Positions 23,238 through 32,173 of a DNA stretch of 64,000 bases are shown piece by piece. Position 1 is the stretch's first letter. Each line of letters opens with the position of its first letter. The notes beneath the pieces are model-generated. The model was not told the DNA's origin. It saw only the letters and a list, made by a program, of their open reading frames with translations, and did not search any database. Source of the stretch: JBAXEO01 sp964541375 (GTDB lineage: Bacteria; Actinomycetota; Coriobacteriia; Anaerosomatales; JAAXUF01); contig CAZIPT010000002.1 of the NCBI GenBank assembly GCA_964541375.1, forward strand, positions 1-64,000. Direction: 5' to 3'. The position numbers were made by a program, and so were the translations under genes.

Positions 23238-26200
23238 ATGGCAACTAAAGACACCGGGCAACCGGCCAACGGGATAAGCAGACGCGCGTTTGTGACCTCG
23301 GCGGCCGTTGCTGCAACGGCAGCCGGATGCGGGTTCGAAGTCGCGTTTGACGCCGCTAAGGCACTCGCCTACGAGAGTTCGACAGACTACAAAGTCACAA
23401 ACACCACGTGTCCCTACTGCTCTGCCAGCTGCGGACAGCGTGTCGTTACTGCGCTCACCGGCGCGAACGCTGGCAAGGTCGTCGACATCTACGGTGACTT
23501 CGAGTCCCCGATGAACTCCGGCGGACTGTGCGCCAAGGGCGCGGGCTCGCTGCAGCTTGTCAACAACCCGTACCGTATCGGTGCGTGGGAGACCACGCAT
23601 CCCGTCAATTCCGTGTTCGCCGCCAAGCCGGCCGCCACGACGTTCGGGGCGAGTCCGACCGGCTGGACCGGGCCGGCGTACACGGGTAGCGGCTACACCT
23701 ACGGCGGCGGCGTGGCCTACTGGCGTCTCGGCGATGAACCGTGGAACCCAGTCCCGCTCGACGTCGCAATGGCTGATATCGCTGGCAAGCTCAAGACGGC
23801 CCGCGAGTACGACACCGCGCGTTGGGACGAAGCCAACGGCAAGACCTTCAATAGCAAGAGCGTTGCGTTCTTCGGTTCGTCTCACATGAACAACGAGATG
23901 AACTACGTATACCGCAAGATCATCGCGAACTTCGGTACGAGCAACGTCGAGCATCAGGCCCGAATTTGACACAGCTCCACGGTGGCCGGTCTGGCCGCCG
24001 CATTCGGTCGCGGTGCAATGACGAACCATTGGCAGGACATCGCCAACTCGACCCTGGTAGTTGTGTGGGGAGCCAACCCGTCTGAGAACCATCCGGCGTG
24101 CATGGCCCACATAAACCGGGCGAGGTATCCCAAGCAGTTCTTTGCGAGCAGCGACGCCAGGTCGAGCAAGCAGGCCGCCCGGATGATCGTGATCGATCCG
24201 CGGAAGAACCGCACCGCCCAGCAGGCTGATGACTACGTACGCATCCGCCCTGGGACGGACATCGCGTTCCAGAACGGTGTGATCAAGTACATCATCGACC
24301 AGATGGAGTCTGGGACGAGCGTCTCGACGGCTGCCAAGACCGCGTTCTTCGCCTATCTCAACCAGACTGGGAACGGCACTTTCTACACGGACGGCAGCGC
24401 GTCTCTCCAGAGCAAGACCTCGGCGACCGTCGCCGGTAGCGCGAAGTACACCGACGCGCGGTTCTTGGTCAACGGCACCGACACGGACTATGTCCGCGGG
24501 TCAGTGAACACCCTTGGGGCAGTCGCCACCACGGAGACCGCGGAGAACACGATCTCGAACTTCCCCACCAAGTCCACCAACTGCCAGACCGGCAATACGG
24601 TGTACAACCGCCTCAAGGCGCACGTCGCGCCGTACACGACGGCCAAGGTAGTCGAGATATGCGAATGCGCCGACACCGATATCTCACTGGTGGGCGACGC
24701 GATCATTGCCAACAGCCGTTGCTCGAGCGTGGGCAAGGCCTTCGTGGATAAGAAGATGAAGGTCCGCTTCACACAGACGGCCGGTTTCCAGAATGGTGCG
24801 GCCACCACAGCGCAGGACGCCATACCGCTGTGGGCATCGGGCGTCACGGTCTCAAGTGTGACCAGCCTCGATGGCCTGACAAACTACTCGAATGGGACCG
24901 ACTATACCTTCGCGGCAACCGGGACCATCACGCGCGTGGCGACGGGGACGATTCTCGACAAGCAGGTGTGTCTTGTCACGTACTCCGGTACCACGGACCA
25001 GGCACCGCAGGACACCTACCGTGCGACGACGATTCTCTACGCGATGGGCATCACGCAGCACACCTGCGGCTCCCAGAACGTCAAGGGCTTCGCCAACCTG
25101 CAGGGGCTCATGGGCAACAATGGACGCGCTGGCGGTGGCATCAATGCGCTGCGTGGCATCCACAACGTTCAGGGCTCGACCGACATGGGCCTGCTTTACG
25201 GCAACATCCCCGGTTACTCGAACAATCCGTCCGAGCAGCCGGCGGAGGTCGTGACGCTGACTGGGACTACGGCGGTTGCCCTGCAGTGGAAGAACTACGA
25301 CAACACCGCGGTCACTATCACGGCCGTGCAGTCGGATGCGTCCGTGATCTACGCGGCCACCGACTACGACCTCGTAGTAAACGGTAGCGGGTACACGACG
25401 ATCGCTCGGAGCGCCACGTCCACCATTGCTGACGGCGCCACCGTCTACGTGAGCTACACCCACGCGATATCGGCCACGGCAGCCGGCCCGGCAAAGGTCT
25501 ACAACGCTTTTGGCCGCTACGTGAATGCGCTGTGGGGCCTGCCAGTGCACGGTACCGCCGGACGTTCTCAGATGAACCTCAGCTACGACGATGCTTACAC
25601 CACTACTGGTGGCATCATGCAGCTGCAGCAGCGTGGCTTCTACAACATGACGCTGAAGTGGTTCGGTGACTACGCGACGTACGGGACCGCCGCGCTCAGC
25701 AGCGCCAAGAGGACCGCAATCGACGCGACGTACGGGCTGTGGCCAAAGGGCAACGGCGACAACCACATCAAGATGTTCCGCAACATGGCCTCCGGCAGCG
25801 TGAAGGCCGCGGTCGTGTGGGGACAGAACCCCGCCGTCACCGAGCCCAACCAGAGCAAGATCCGCGACGGGCTACACGAGCTCGACCTTCTGGTGGTTGC
25901 CGACATGTTCGAGACGGAGACCGCCGGGTGTGGCCGCAAGGCTACCGGCGTCACGTATCTCCTCCCGGCTGCCTCGCATGTGGAGAAGGCCGGTTCGGCG
26001 ACGAACTCCGGTCGAGTCCTGCAGTGGCGCTACAAGGCGATCGATCCGGTCGGCAACTCCAAGGACGACCTTGAGTTGCTCCTCCGCTTCGCGCGCGCAC
26101 TCAACGACGCCCACTGCTTCAAGCACATCGAGACCGCCAATGGCTGGACCGCCGACACGGCCTACACCAAGCTCTACGCCACCCCTTACGGCTGGGACCC

Positions 26201-27455
26201 CAAGGCGACCATCGCCAGCGTCGGGAACTCGACCGACTTCAAGCTGGCCGGCAACCTGTCGAGTGCCGCGATCGACTTCGCGACAGTTGGCGTGACGGTC
26301 GGGGACGGCACCACCTATGCGTCGCTCGTTCCCTCCGCAGACACCAGGGTCAACGGTGCAGAGTTCGTCGCCGAGATGATCTTCCGCGAGTGGGCGGCCG
26401 GCAATGGCAGCACGGGTGCGGGCATCTACACGACGCCCAACGGCACGACGACTTCGGGCGGCACGCTCTGGATCTACGTCGAGGGATACGATCAGTCCGG
26501 CAAGACCGGGCGTCTCTATCCCGAGTACACTGACTGGGGAGTGTTCAACCGTTCCAAGAGCCGCGATCGCCAGGATCCGTACGGCGTGCTTGCCACCCAC
26601 AAGTGGGGCTACTGCTGGCTCGTCAATCGTCGCGTGTTCTACAACAACAACGAGATCGCCGGCGACCAGCCGGACTTCTTCATGAGTCCCGACTCGTGCA
26701 CGCGCCTCTTCGCGCCCGATGTCACGCAGCCCGCATGGACTCCCACGGGCAGCACGATCTACAACTACGCGCGTTGGTACCGGACGATCGGCGCTCCCAC
26801 CAAGCACGTGCTTGCAGACAAGCCGCTCTTCAGTAACGGTTTGAAGCCGAGCGTCCACGTCGTCCCCGGACGGTTCCCGTCTCACGTGGAGCCCTACGAG
26901 ACGCCGTCGCCCGCGATCGCCGATGACCCGACCAACGGGTTCGGCTACAACTCCACACTCGACACCGCCATCAATGCGGTCGGAGCCAGGAACCTCCTGT
27001 ACTCGGGCTCAGCGGTCGGCACGTCGAGCACGTACCCGCTCGTTCTGACTACCGTCCGGTGTGTGGAGCACTTCCAGGGTGGCCCGATCACCCGTAACAA
27101 CTGGTTCAACGTCGAGCTCGAGCCGCAGCCGTGGATCGAGATCAACTCGGCGGACGCACGTATTGCAGGAATCAAGGACGGCAACATGGTACGAGTCGTC
27201 ACTGCCCGTGTTGCCGACAATGCCGGCAACTTCGTGAGTCCGGCCAACTACGGCCAGGGGTTCATCGCACGTGTCGGCAGTGGTCTCTCCGCAGGTCAGA
27301 AGGTCGCCGCCGGCGTCGTTGCGATTCCGTGGCACTGGGGAGAGAAGGGTCTTTCGACCGGCTCCCGCGCCAACGACCTCACCATCGACGCGATGGACGC
27401 GAACACCACGATTCCAGAGTTCAAGGCCTGTCTTTGCCGCATCGAGAAGATATAG
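23238..27455 (+). CDS. fdnG: Selenocysteine formate dehydrogenase, catalytic (molybdopterin) subunit
   Basis: The catalytic subunit oxidises formate to CO2 at a molybdenum or tungsten bis-pterin site. Translated from ATG 23238 it is 1405 residues, with TGA 23967-23969 read as selenocysteine 244. The context QARI-U-HSSTV and then FGRGAMTNHW matches formate dehydrogenase-N, including the histidine after Sec. A bacterial SECIS hairpin follows. The start gives a twin-arginine signal (SRRAF, R15-R16), so it works outside the cytoplasmic membrane. The [4Fe-4S] ligands are C58, C61, C65 and C98. Near the C-terminus, HWGEKGLSTGSRANDLT marks the pterin-binding end. At 1405 residues it exceeds E. coli FdnG (1015), because two similar beta-modules (about residues 520-590 and 671-750, pattern GTDY...GTITR..T.TI...V.V.Y) are inserted. 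Two genes follow in the operon. Confidence 0.93.
23981..23999 (+). promoter_or_regulatory. Bacterial SECIS hairpin (selenocysteine insertion)
   Basis: Just after the TGA, a 7-bp stem GGTGGCC / GGCCGCC (one U-G pair) closes the loop GGTCT. The loop equals the SelB-binding GGUCU of the E. coli fdhF SECIS, and its distance from the TGA (18 bases) is the same. This supports selenocysteine insertion rather than a stop. Confidence 0.85.
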
Positions 27456-27468
27456 GGAGGTGTGACCG

Positions 27469-28434
27469 ATGACTGTTATGGCAATCCTGCAAGACGTCGA
27501 CAAGTGCATGAGATGCAACGGGTGCGTAACGGCCTGCAAGCGTGAGTGGAACCTCAAGCTGCCGACCGATATCTCCCAAGTGATCCCGCAGAAGTCAATC
27601 GTCAACCCGCGTCAGCGCCTCGCTATCAAGAGCCTGCGGCGCGGAGACATGGGACCGCACATGAGGTTTTCGTGTTGGCACTGCCCTGATGCCCCGTGCA
27701 TCAAGGAGTGTCCGCGCGGTGCGATCAAGCAAGAGGCAACCGGTGCCGTCAGTGTGAACACCGGGCTGTGCGCACCGACTCTCTGCAAGGCGGGCCCCGG
27801 CCCCAGGCCTTGTGAGATCGGCTGCCAGCAGGGTGGGTATCCCAAGGTGGGTCCTGCCTACGAGACCGGTCAGTATGCCGGTCAGGTCAAGATGAACAAG
27901 TGCACGCTCTGTACCGGTCGCGCCGGAGCCGACGGTGTCGTAGACGCCGCCACCGCTCTGCCGACCAGGTCGACCAGAGTCCAGACTTCGGTCGATCCCG
28001 CTCCCAAGACGTACGTCTGGCCGAGTCCTTTGGTGCTCCCGAGTGGCGGAACGCTGACCGATGTCAACGTCCCTGAACTCGCCCACGAGCCGGCGTGCGT
28101 CTCGTCGTGCCCCGCGAAGGCCATGAAGTGGGACTCCAAGGCCAACATCCTGAAGTACCTGCAGGACCCGGCCAACGGATACACCCTGGCCGGCGGCACG
28201 CAGAACTGGATCGGCAACGGCGGCGTCTACTGGGCGTCGAGGAACACCAGGATTGTTCCGCCGAAGGCCGACCCGTTCGTCGAAGATCACCTCACGCCCA
28301 TGGTGAGCAGCGTGGTTTCAGGAGGCAGCAAGCTCATGATTCCGGCTCTGCTGCTCGGCGGTTTCGCAGTGGTCTCCATGCGGCGCACCAAGGTTCAGGC
28401 CGAAGCCAACGATCTGTCAGCAAGGGAGGTGTAG
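27469..28434 (+). CDS. fdnH: Formate dehydrogenase iron-sulfur subunit (four [4Fe-4S] ferredoxin type)
   Basis: The 321-residue electron-transfer subunit has four cysteine groups: CMRCNGC...CKREW, CWHCPDAPC...CPRGAI, CAPTLC..(Pro-rich)..CEIGC and CTLC...CVSSCPAKA. It carries electrons from the catalytic subunit. A C-terminal membrane helix (LMIPALLLGGFAVVSM, then basic RRTK) anchors it, matching FdnH-like proteins. There is a GGGAGG ribosome-binding site; ATG 27469 is used (ATG 27478 is an alternative). The gene is 13 bases after fdnG and followed six bases later by a cytochrome. No twin-arginine signal is seen, so export would be by piggy-back with the catalytic subunit. Confidence 0.9.
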   Translation: MTVMAILQDVDKCMRCNGCVTACKREWNLKLPTDISQVIPQKSIVNPRQRLAIKSLRRGDMGPHMRFSCWHCPDAPCIKECPRGAIKQEATGAVSVNTGLCAPTLCKAGPGPRPCEIGCQQGGYPKVGPAYETGQYAGQVKMNKCTLCTGRAGADGVVDAATALPTRSTRVQTSVDPAPKTYVWPSPLVLPSGGTLTDVNVPELAHEPACVSSCPAKAMKWDSKANILKYLQDPANGYTLAGGTQNWIGNGGVYWASRNTRIVPPKADPFVEDHLTPMVSSVVSGGSKLMIPALLLGGFAVVSMRRTKVQAEANDLSAREV

Positions 28435-28440
28435 GACCGC

Positions 28441-29724
28441 ATGAAAGCTTCACGACTCTTCTTCGCAACTGTCCTCGTCGCCCTTGCCGCACTGGCATTG
28501 CCGACGGCCGCGTTCGCGAACTTCGCGATTCACGGCAACTATCTGAAGGACACCGATGCGTGTGCCGGTTGTCACCGCGCACACACGTCAGTCAGCACCA
28601 TCGGCTGGACCGATGCCAATAACAATCAGCACTCTTCAGCTCTGCTGGTGACATCTGCAACTGAGATGTGGCAGTTCTGCTACGCCTGCCACGACGCTAC
28701 GAGCCAGGGTGCCGATACCAACGTTCAGCAGGGTATCTGGGAAGGCGACTCAACCTACGGGACTCCCGGCGGTCTTCTCAACGGCGGCGGTTTCGACTCG
28801 CTCGCCGAGACGGCCACAACGTCGACGCACATGTACAAGGGCTCTTCGTGGGGCGCGTACGGCGGAGGTTACGCCGGTAACACCAAGGCGCAGAACTACG
28901 GTATAGCCGCCGACGGCAGCACGGCTGGGCAGGGCGCCAACGCGTTCATGACCGGCACCGGCAACTCCATCAAGATGGATTGCGCCAGCTGTCACGACCC
29001 GCACGGGAGCGCGAACTACCGCATCCTGAAGGCCGTCGTCAACGGCAATCCTGTCGGTGGCTATGGTCCAGGCAACGGACCGGGCGGGGCGCAGGATCCC
29101 AACCCCAACGGTTTCGTCTCTTCTGTCGAGACCGGCTGGCCTGTTAACGGCTTCCGACTCCACACGCAGTATCCCGAGTACAAGCCGAACTACACGACCC
29201 CCATGTACGCCAGAGGCTACGACATGGGAACCTTGACCACCGCCACTGCGGGACCCACCAACGTGGACAAGGGCATGAGCGGTTGGTGCGCTGGTTGTCA
29301 CAGCACGTATCTGGGACAGCTGTCCGGCGTTCCGGCTAGCTTCGCCACAACGTACAACGCTGGTGACGGCGGCGGCCTCGCAGTTCGTCACAAGCACCCG
29401 ATCAACGTGCCTCTGACCAACTACGAAGGCCCGGACGCGGCCAACATGGTCAAGGACAGCTCATCTGGCCTGCCTTTGGCTCATGGCAAGAACGAGCAGG
29501 GTAACCCAGTTACCAACGAGGACGACTGGATCGAGTGTCTGACCTGCCACCGTGCCCACGGTACGGCAGCTTCGATGAGCGGCTGGGCATCCAATGCCGG
29601 AGCCGCATCAGTCGTAGGTACTGACGGGCTTGCCTCCAACAAGTTTGTTGCGGCCGGCGCCGTTCCGTCAGCACTGCTTCGCTATGACAACCGTGGCGTC
29701 TGCGAAAGGTGCCACAACAAGTAG
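28441..29724 (+). CDS. Secreted multihaem c-type cytochrome (six CxxCH sites)
   Basis: A 427-residue exported cytochrome with signal peptide (ending TAAFA). Six haem-binding motifs are present in order: CAGCH, CYACH, CASCH, CAGCH, CLTCH and CERCH, the last one ending the protein (CERCHNK). Two motifs continue as CHRAH or CHDPH, typical of bacterial multihaem cytochromes used in periplasmic or extracellular electron transfer. It follows the Fe-S subunit by six bases, in the position where a cytochrome b subunit (FdnI) would be expected. The likely role is accepting electrons from formate dehydrogenase on the outside. Haem number is from motif count only. Confidence 0.9.
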   Translation: MKASRLFFATVLVALAALALPTAAFANFAIHGNYLKDTDACAGCHRAHTSVSTIGWTDANNNQHSSALLVTSATEMWQFCYACHDATSQGADTNVQQGIWEGDSTYGTPGGLLNGGGFDSLAETATTSTHMYKGSSWGAYGGGYAGNTKAQNYGIAADGSTAGQGANAFMTGTGNSIKMDCASCHDPHGSANYRILKAVVNGNPVGGYGPGNGPGGAQDPNPNGFVSSVETGWPVNGFRLHTQYPEYKPNYTTPMYARGYDMGTLTTATAGPTNVDKGMSGWCAGCHSTYLGQLSGVPASFATTYNAGDGGGLAVRHKHPINVPLTNYEGPDAANMVKDSSSGLPLAHGKNEQGNPVTNEDDWIECLTCHRAHGTAASMSGWASNAGAASVVGTDGLASNKFVAAGAVPSALLRYDNRGVCERCHNK

Positions 29725-29756
29725 GCTCGCCAGAGCGAAGATTCTTGGTATCGTCG

Positions 29757-29786
29757 GAAGGGTCGGGGGTGAAACCCCGACCCTTC
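29757..29786 (+). terminator. Hairpin after the cytochrome gene
   Basis: A perfect 12-bp stem (GAAGGGTCGGGG / CCCCGACCCTTC) with a GTGAAA loop begins 33 bases after the cytochrome stop. No clear T run follows (TCTCGACG), so read-through into the next membrane protein gene is possible. Confidence 0.6.
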
Positions 29787-29837
29787 TCTCGACGTAGGGT
29801 TGTTTCGGCAGAGATGCGATGCAACAGAAGGAGCCCG

Positions 29838-31277
29838 GTGAACGCTCGTCTCGTCACTGCAGCGGTGTTCTCGGCCGCCGTGCTGAGCACCCTCTCGTCG
29901 TTCCTCGTGACGACGGTCGCCATGGACTCGCTTCCCGACGCCGTGCTTGTGGGTGTCAGCACGGTCGTCGCGTTCCTGGTCGTCGTCACAGCGGGAGGCT
30001 GGCGGGTCGCCGAGCAGATCCGTGGCCTGGAGCGGACGACACTCGCGCTCGCACTTGTTGGAGGGGCGCTGACCTTGTGGGCGGCCCCCTTCCTCGCTCT
30101 GTCCCAGCGTGCAACAAGCGCCCCCTCGGGCGCTGACTCGCTCTTCTTCACCACGACCCTCTGGAGCGTTCTGGTGGTGTTCGGCGCGTATGTGATCCGG
30201 ACCCAGCGCCCCGCTCTGACCGCTATCGCCGGCGCCGTGTGCGCGGCAGCGGGTGCCATGGGGCTGCTCGCGAGCTGGGAGTATCCGAGTTCGTTCGCAC
30301 CGTTCGCGAAGTTTCCTGTCCGAGAGTCACTCATGTTGGTCGCCGGAGTCCTTTTCGCGGTCGGCATGCTGGCCCTTACTGAGGCCGCGCGAAGGATCGG
30401 TGCTCGCTACGCGGCGACGTTGGGTCTGGGCGGGGCTGCGGTGCTCGGCACGCTCGCCTGCCTGCCGAGGCTTCCTGCGGTAGTCTCGGCAGGTGTCTCG
30501 GCGTGGAGGCCCAGCATCTATCTCGGCGTGATCACGGCCGTGTTTGCGGTGAGCTTGCTGTGGACGGCCGCTCAGGTGGGAGCCGCACGTGCCTCAGCAG
30601 CGCTGCTGTTGGTTGCTCCCGCGATGACGGCGTTATCGGCGTACGAGCAGGCCACCTCGGTCTACGGAGTGCTGCCGTTCGCCATGCGTGGGGTGTTGAC
30701 GGGTTCGGCGATCGTGGTGGTCGGAGCGGCTGTCCTCTGGCTGTCTGAGCTCGACAGGAAGCCGTCTCGTGCACTCCGTGACAGGGTCACCGCAGCTGCT
30801 CTGTGGGTTGCGGTCGGGTCGTGCGCGCTTGCGGCCGTCTCACTGGTCACTCCGGCGCTCGACGCGCTGTCGGAGGGCCACATAACCGCGACCTTCCGCG
30901 CGGCGTGGGTGATGCTCGGCTACGAATCGGCCGCCGGCTGGATGCCGGTCGCGGCAGCGCTGCTGGCACTCGCGGCCGTACTCGAGGCCCGCCGCGGGCA
31001 GGAGGCGCGCGCCTGGGTCGCGGCGTCTGCGGCGGTGTTCGCCTGCGCGCTCGCGATGACGCTTCTCTCGGCGACGACGATCCACACCTGGAATAGCTGG
31101 GTCCCAGCCGAGGTCCAGCAGACATACGGCACGGAGTATGCTCGCTTGTCGGTATCGGCCATCGTCGATCCCGTGAGGGTAGGAGCGATGGCGCTCGCTG
31201 TTGTCTCGGCAGGTCTGCTCGGGCTGTCTGCCGCTCAGGACGCCAGAACCGCTCGTTCAACGGAAGCAGGTTCGTGA
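29838..31277 (+). CDS. Polytopic membrane protein of unknown function (about 12-13 helices)
   Basis: A 479-residue integral membrane protein from GTG 29838, chosen because AAGGAG is five bases upstream; upstream in-frame sequence lacks a ribosome-binding site. It is almost wholly hydrophobic segments separated by short loops (for example LVTAAVFSAAVLSTLSSFLV, VVAFLVVVTAGGW, AVLGTLACLPRLPAVV, VVVGAAVLWLSE). No conserved haem or quinone ligand was recognised. Its place after the cytochrome suggests a role in the same electron-transfer or maturation pathway, but that is context only. One-base overlap with the following lipoprotein. Confidence 0.75.
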   Translation: MNARLVTAAVFSAAVLSTLSSFLVTTVAMDSLPDAVLVGVSTVVAFLVVVTAGGWRVAEQIRGLERTTLALALVGGALTLWAAPFLALSQRATSAPSGADSLFFTTTLWSVLVVFGAYVIRTQRPALTAIAGAVCAAAGAMGLLASWEYPSSFAPFAKFPVRESLMLVAGVLFAVGMLALTEAARRIGARYAATLGLGGAAVLGTLACLPRLPAVVSAGVSAWRPSIYLGVITAVFAVSLLWTAAQVGAARASAALLLVAPAMTALSAYEQATSVYGVLPFAMRGVLTGSAIVVVGAAVLWLSELDRKPSRALRDRVTAAALWVAVGSCALAAVSLVTPALDALSEGHITATFRAAWVMLGYESAAGWMPVAAALLALAAVLEARRGQEARAWVAASAAVFACALAMTLLSATTIHTWNSWVPAEVQQTYGTEYARLSVSAIVDPVRVGAMALAVVSAGLLGLSAAQDARTARSTEAGS

Positions 31278-32128
31278 TGAGGTCCAGTCACGCGATGAAG
31301 GTCTCGCTGGCGCTCACCTTGGTGCTGCTCACGACCTTGTCGGCGACAGGCTGTCAGCGCAAGGTCGAGGTCCAGTCCGGTACGCGCACCGTGTGCACCT
31401 CGGGAGAGGTCATTTCCGACAACGTCACGACCATCAAGGTGCCCGCGAACAAAGCTGGCGCCTACCGAGTGAACACCGTTGTGGTGACGTGCGACAAACA
31501 TGCGAAGGCGCCGACGCTCTACGCGGAGGCCCAGACCGCGCTGGCTGCCGGCGACACGAAGCTCGCCGCATCCAAGCTCGCCCAGGTCCTTGCGCTCGAT
31601 CCGACGTACCGCAAAGCCAAAGAGCAGGCCGCTTCGATCGCCAAGGGCGGCAAGCCAGCGCCTGACACGACGCCCGCCCCCAGTGCTCCGACCACCGTGA
31701 CAACGCCGATCACGCCTCCCAAGCCTGGTGAGGATCCAGGGACCGTCGGCGCGCTGGGAAAGTGGACGCCCGACACTATCACGGGTTTTGCGGCGGGCAA
31801 GGTGCTGTCGGATGCGCTGACCGTGTCTCGCGAGTACGTCCCAACGGGCTCCTCGCCAACCAAAGGACTGGTGATCGTAGCCGAGCAGTTCCGCACCGCT
31901 GCAGACGCGAAGCGCGGTGTAGAGCAGCAGGTCAAACGGACCCATGGCAAGGACGCGGCGACGCTCAGTGTCAACGGGCACGACGCGTACTTTGGGACCG
32001 ATGGCCGACGGTTCGCGGCGATCGGCTTCACCGACGGCGCGGTGATGGTCGCACTCGAGCTGACCACGGACAAGTCGCCCCAGAACCTACGCTCACTCGC
32101 CGAGCAGGTCGCCAAGCAGCTGCCCTAG
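31277..32128 (+). CDS. Lipoprotein with a TPR-like region and C-terminal conserved domain
   Basis: A 283-residue exported lipoprotein with lipobox LSATGC (ATG 31277 overlaps the previous stop as ATGA; GTG 31274 is an alternative). After a two-cysteine strand (TVCTSGEV and VVVTCDKH) comes a helical TPR-like stretch (TLYAEAQTALAAGDTKLAASKLAQVLALDP), a Pro/Thr linker and a C-terminal alpha/beta domain (VIVAEQFRTAADAKRGVEQQV, GHDAYFGTDGRRFAAIGF). Unknown function. It sits in the respiratory cluster by translational coupling to the membrane protein. Confidence 0.72.
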   Translation: MRSSHAMKVSLALTLVLLTTLSATGCQRKVEVQSGTRTVCTSGEVISDNVTTIKVPANKAGAYRVNTVVVTCDKHAKAPTLYAEAQTALAAGDTKLAASKLAQVLALDPTYRKAKEQAASIAKGGKPAPDTTPAPSAPTTVTTPITPPKPGEDPGTVGALGKWTPDTITGFAAGKVLSDALTVSREYVPTGSSPTKGLVIVAEQFRTAADAKRGVEQQVKRTHGKDAATLSVNGHDAYFGTDGRRFAAIGFTDGAVMVALELTTDKSPQNLRSLAEQVAKQLP

Positions 32129-32173
32129 GGTGCAGCGCGGCAACCGCCTCATTCCAGCAGGGCCAGCCAGTCG

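Noticed and set aside
23967..23969. TGA splitting the formate dehydrogenase gene, which could be taken as a pseudogene or frameshift
   Set aside because: Position, flanking residues, following His and the SECIS hairpin fit selenocysteine; the frame is intact on both sides.
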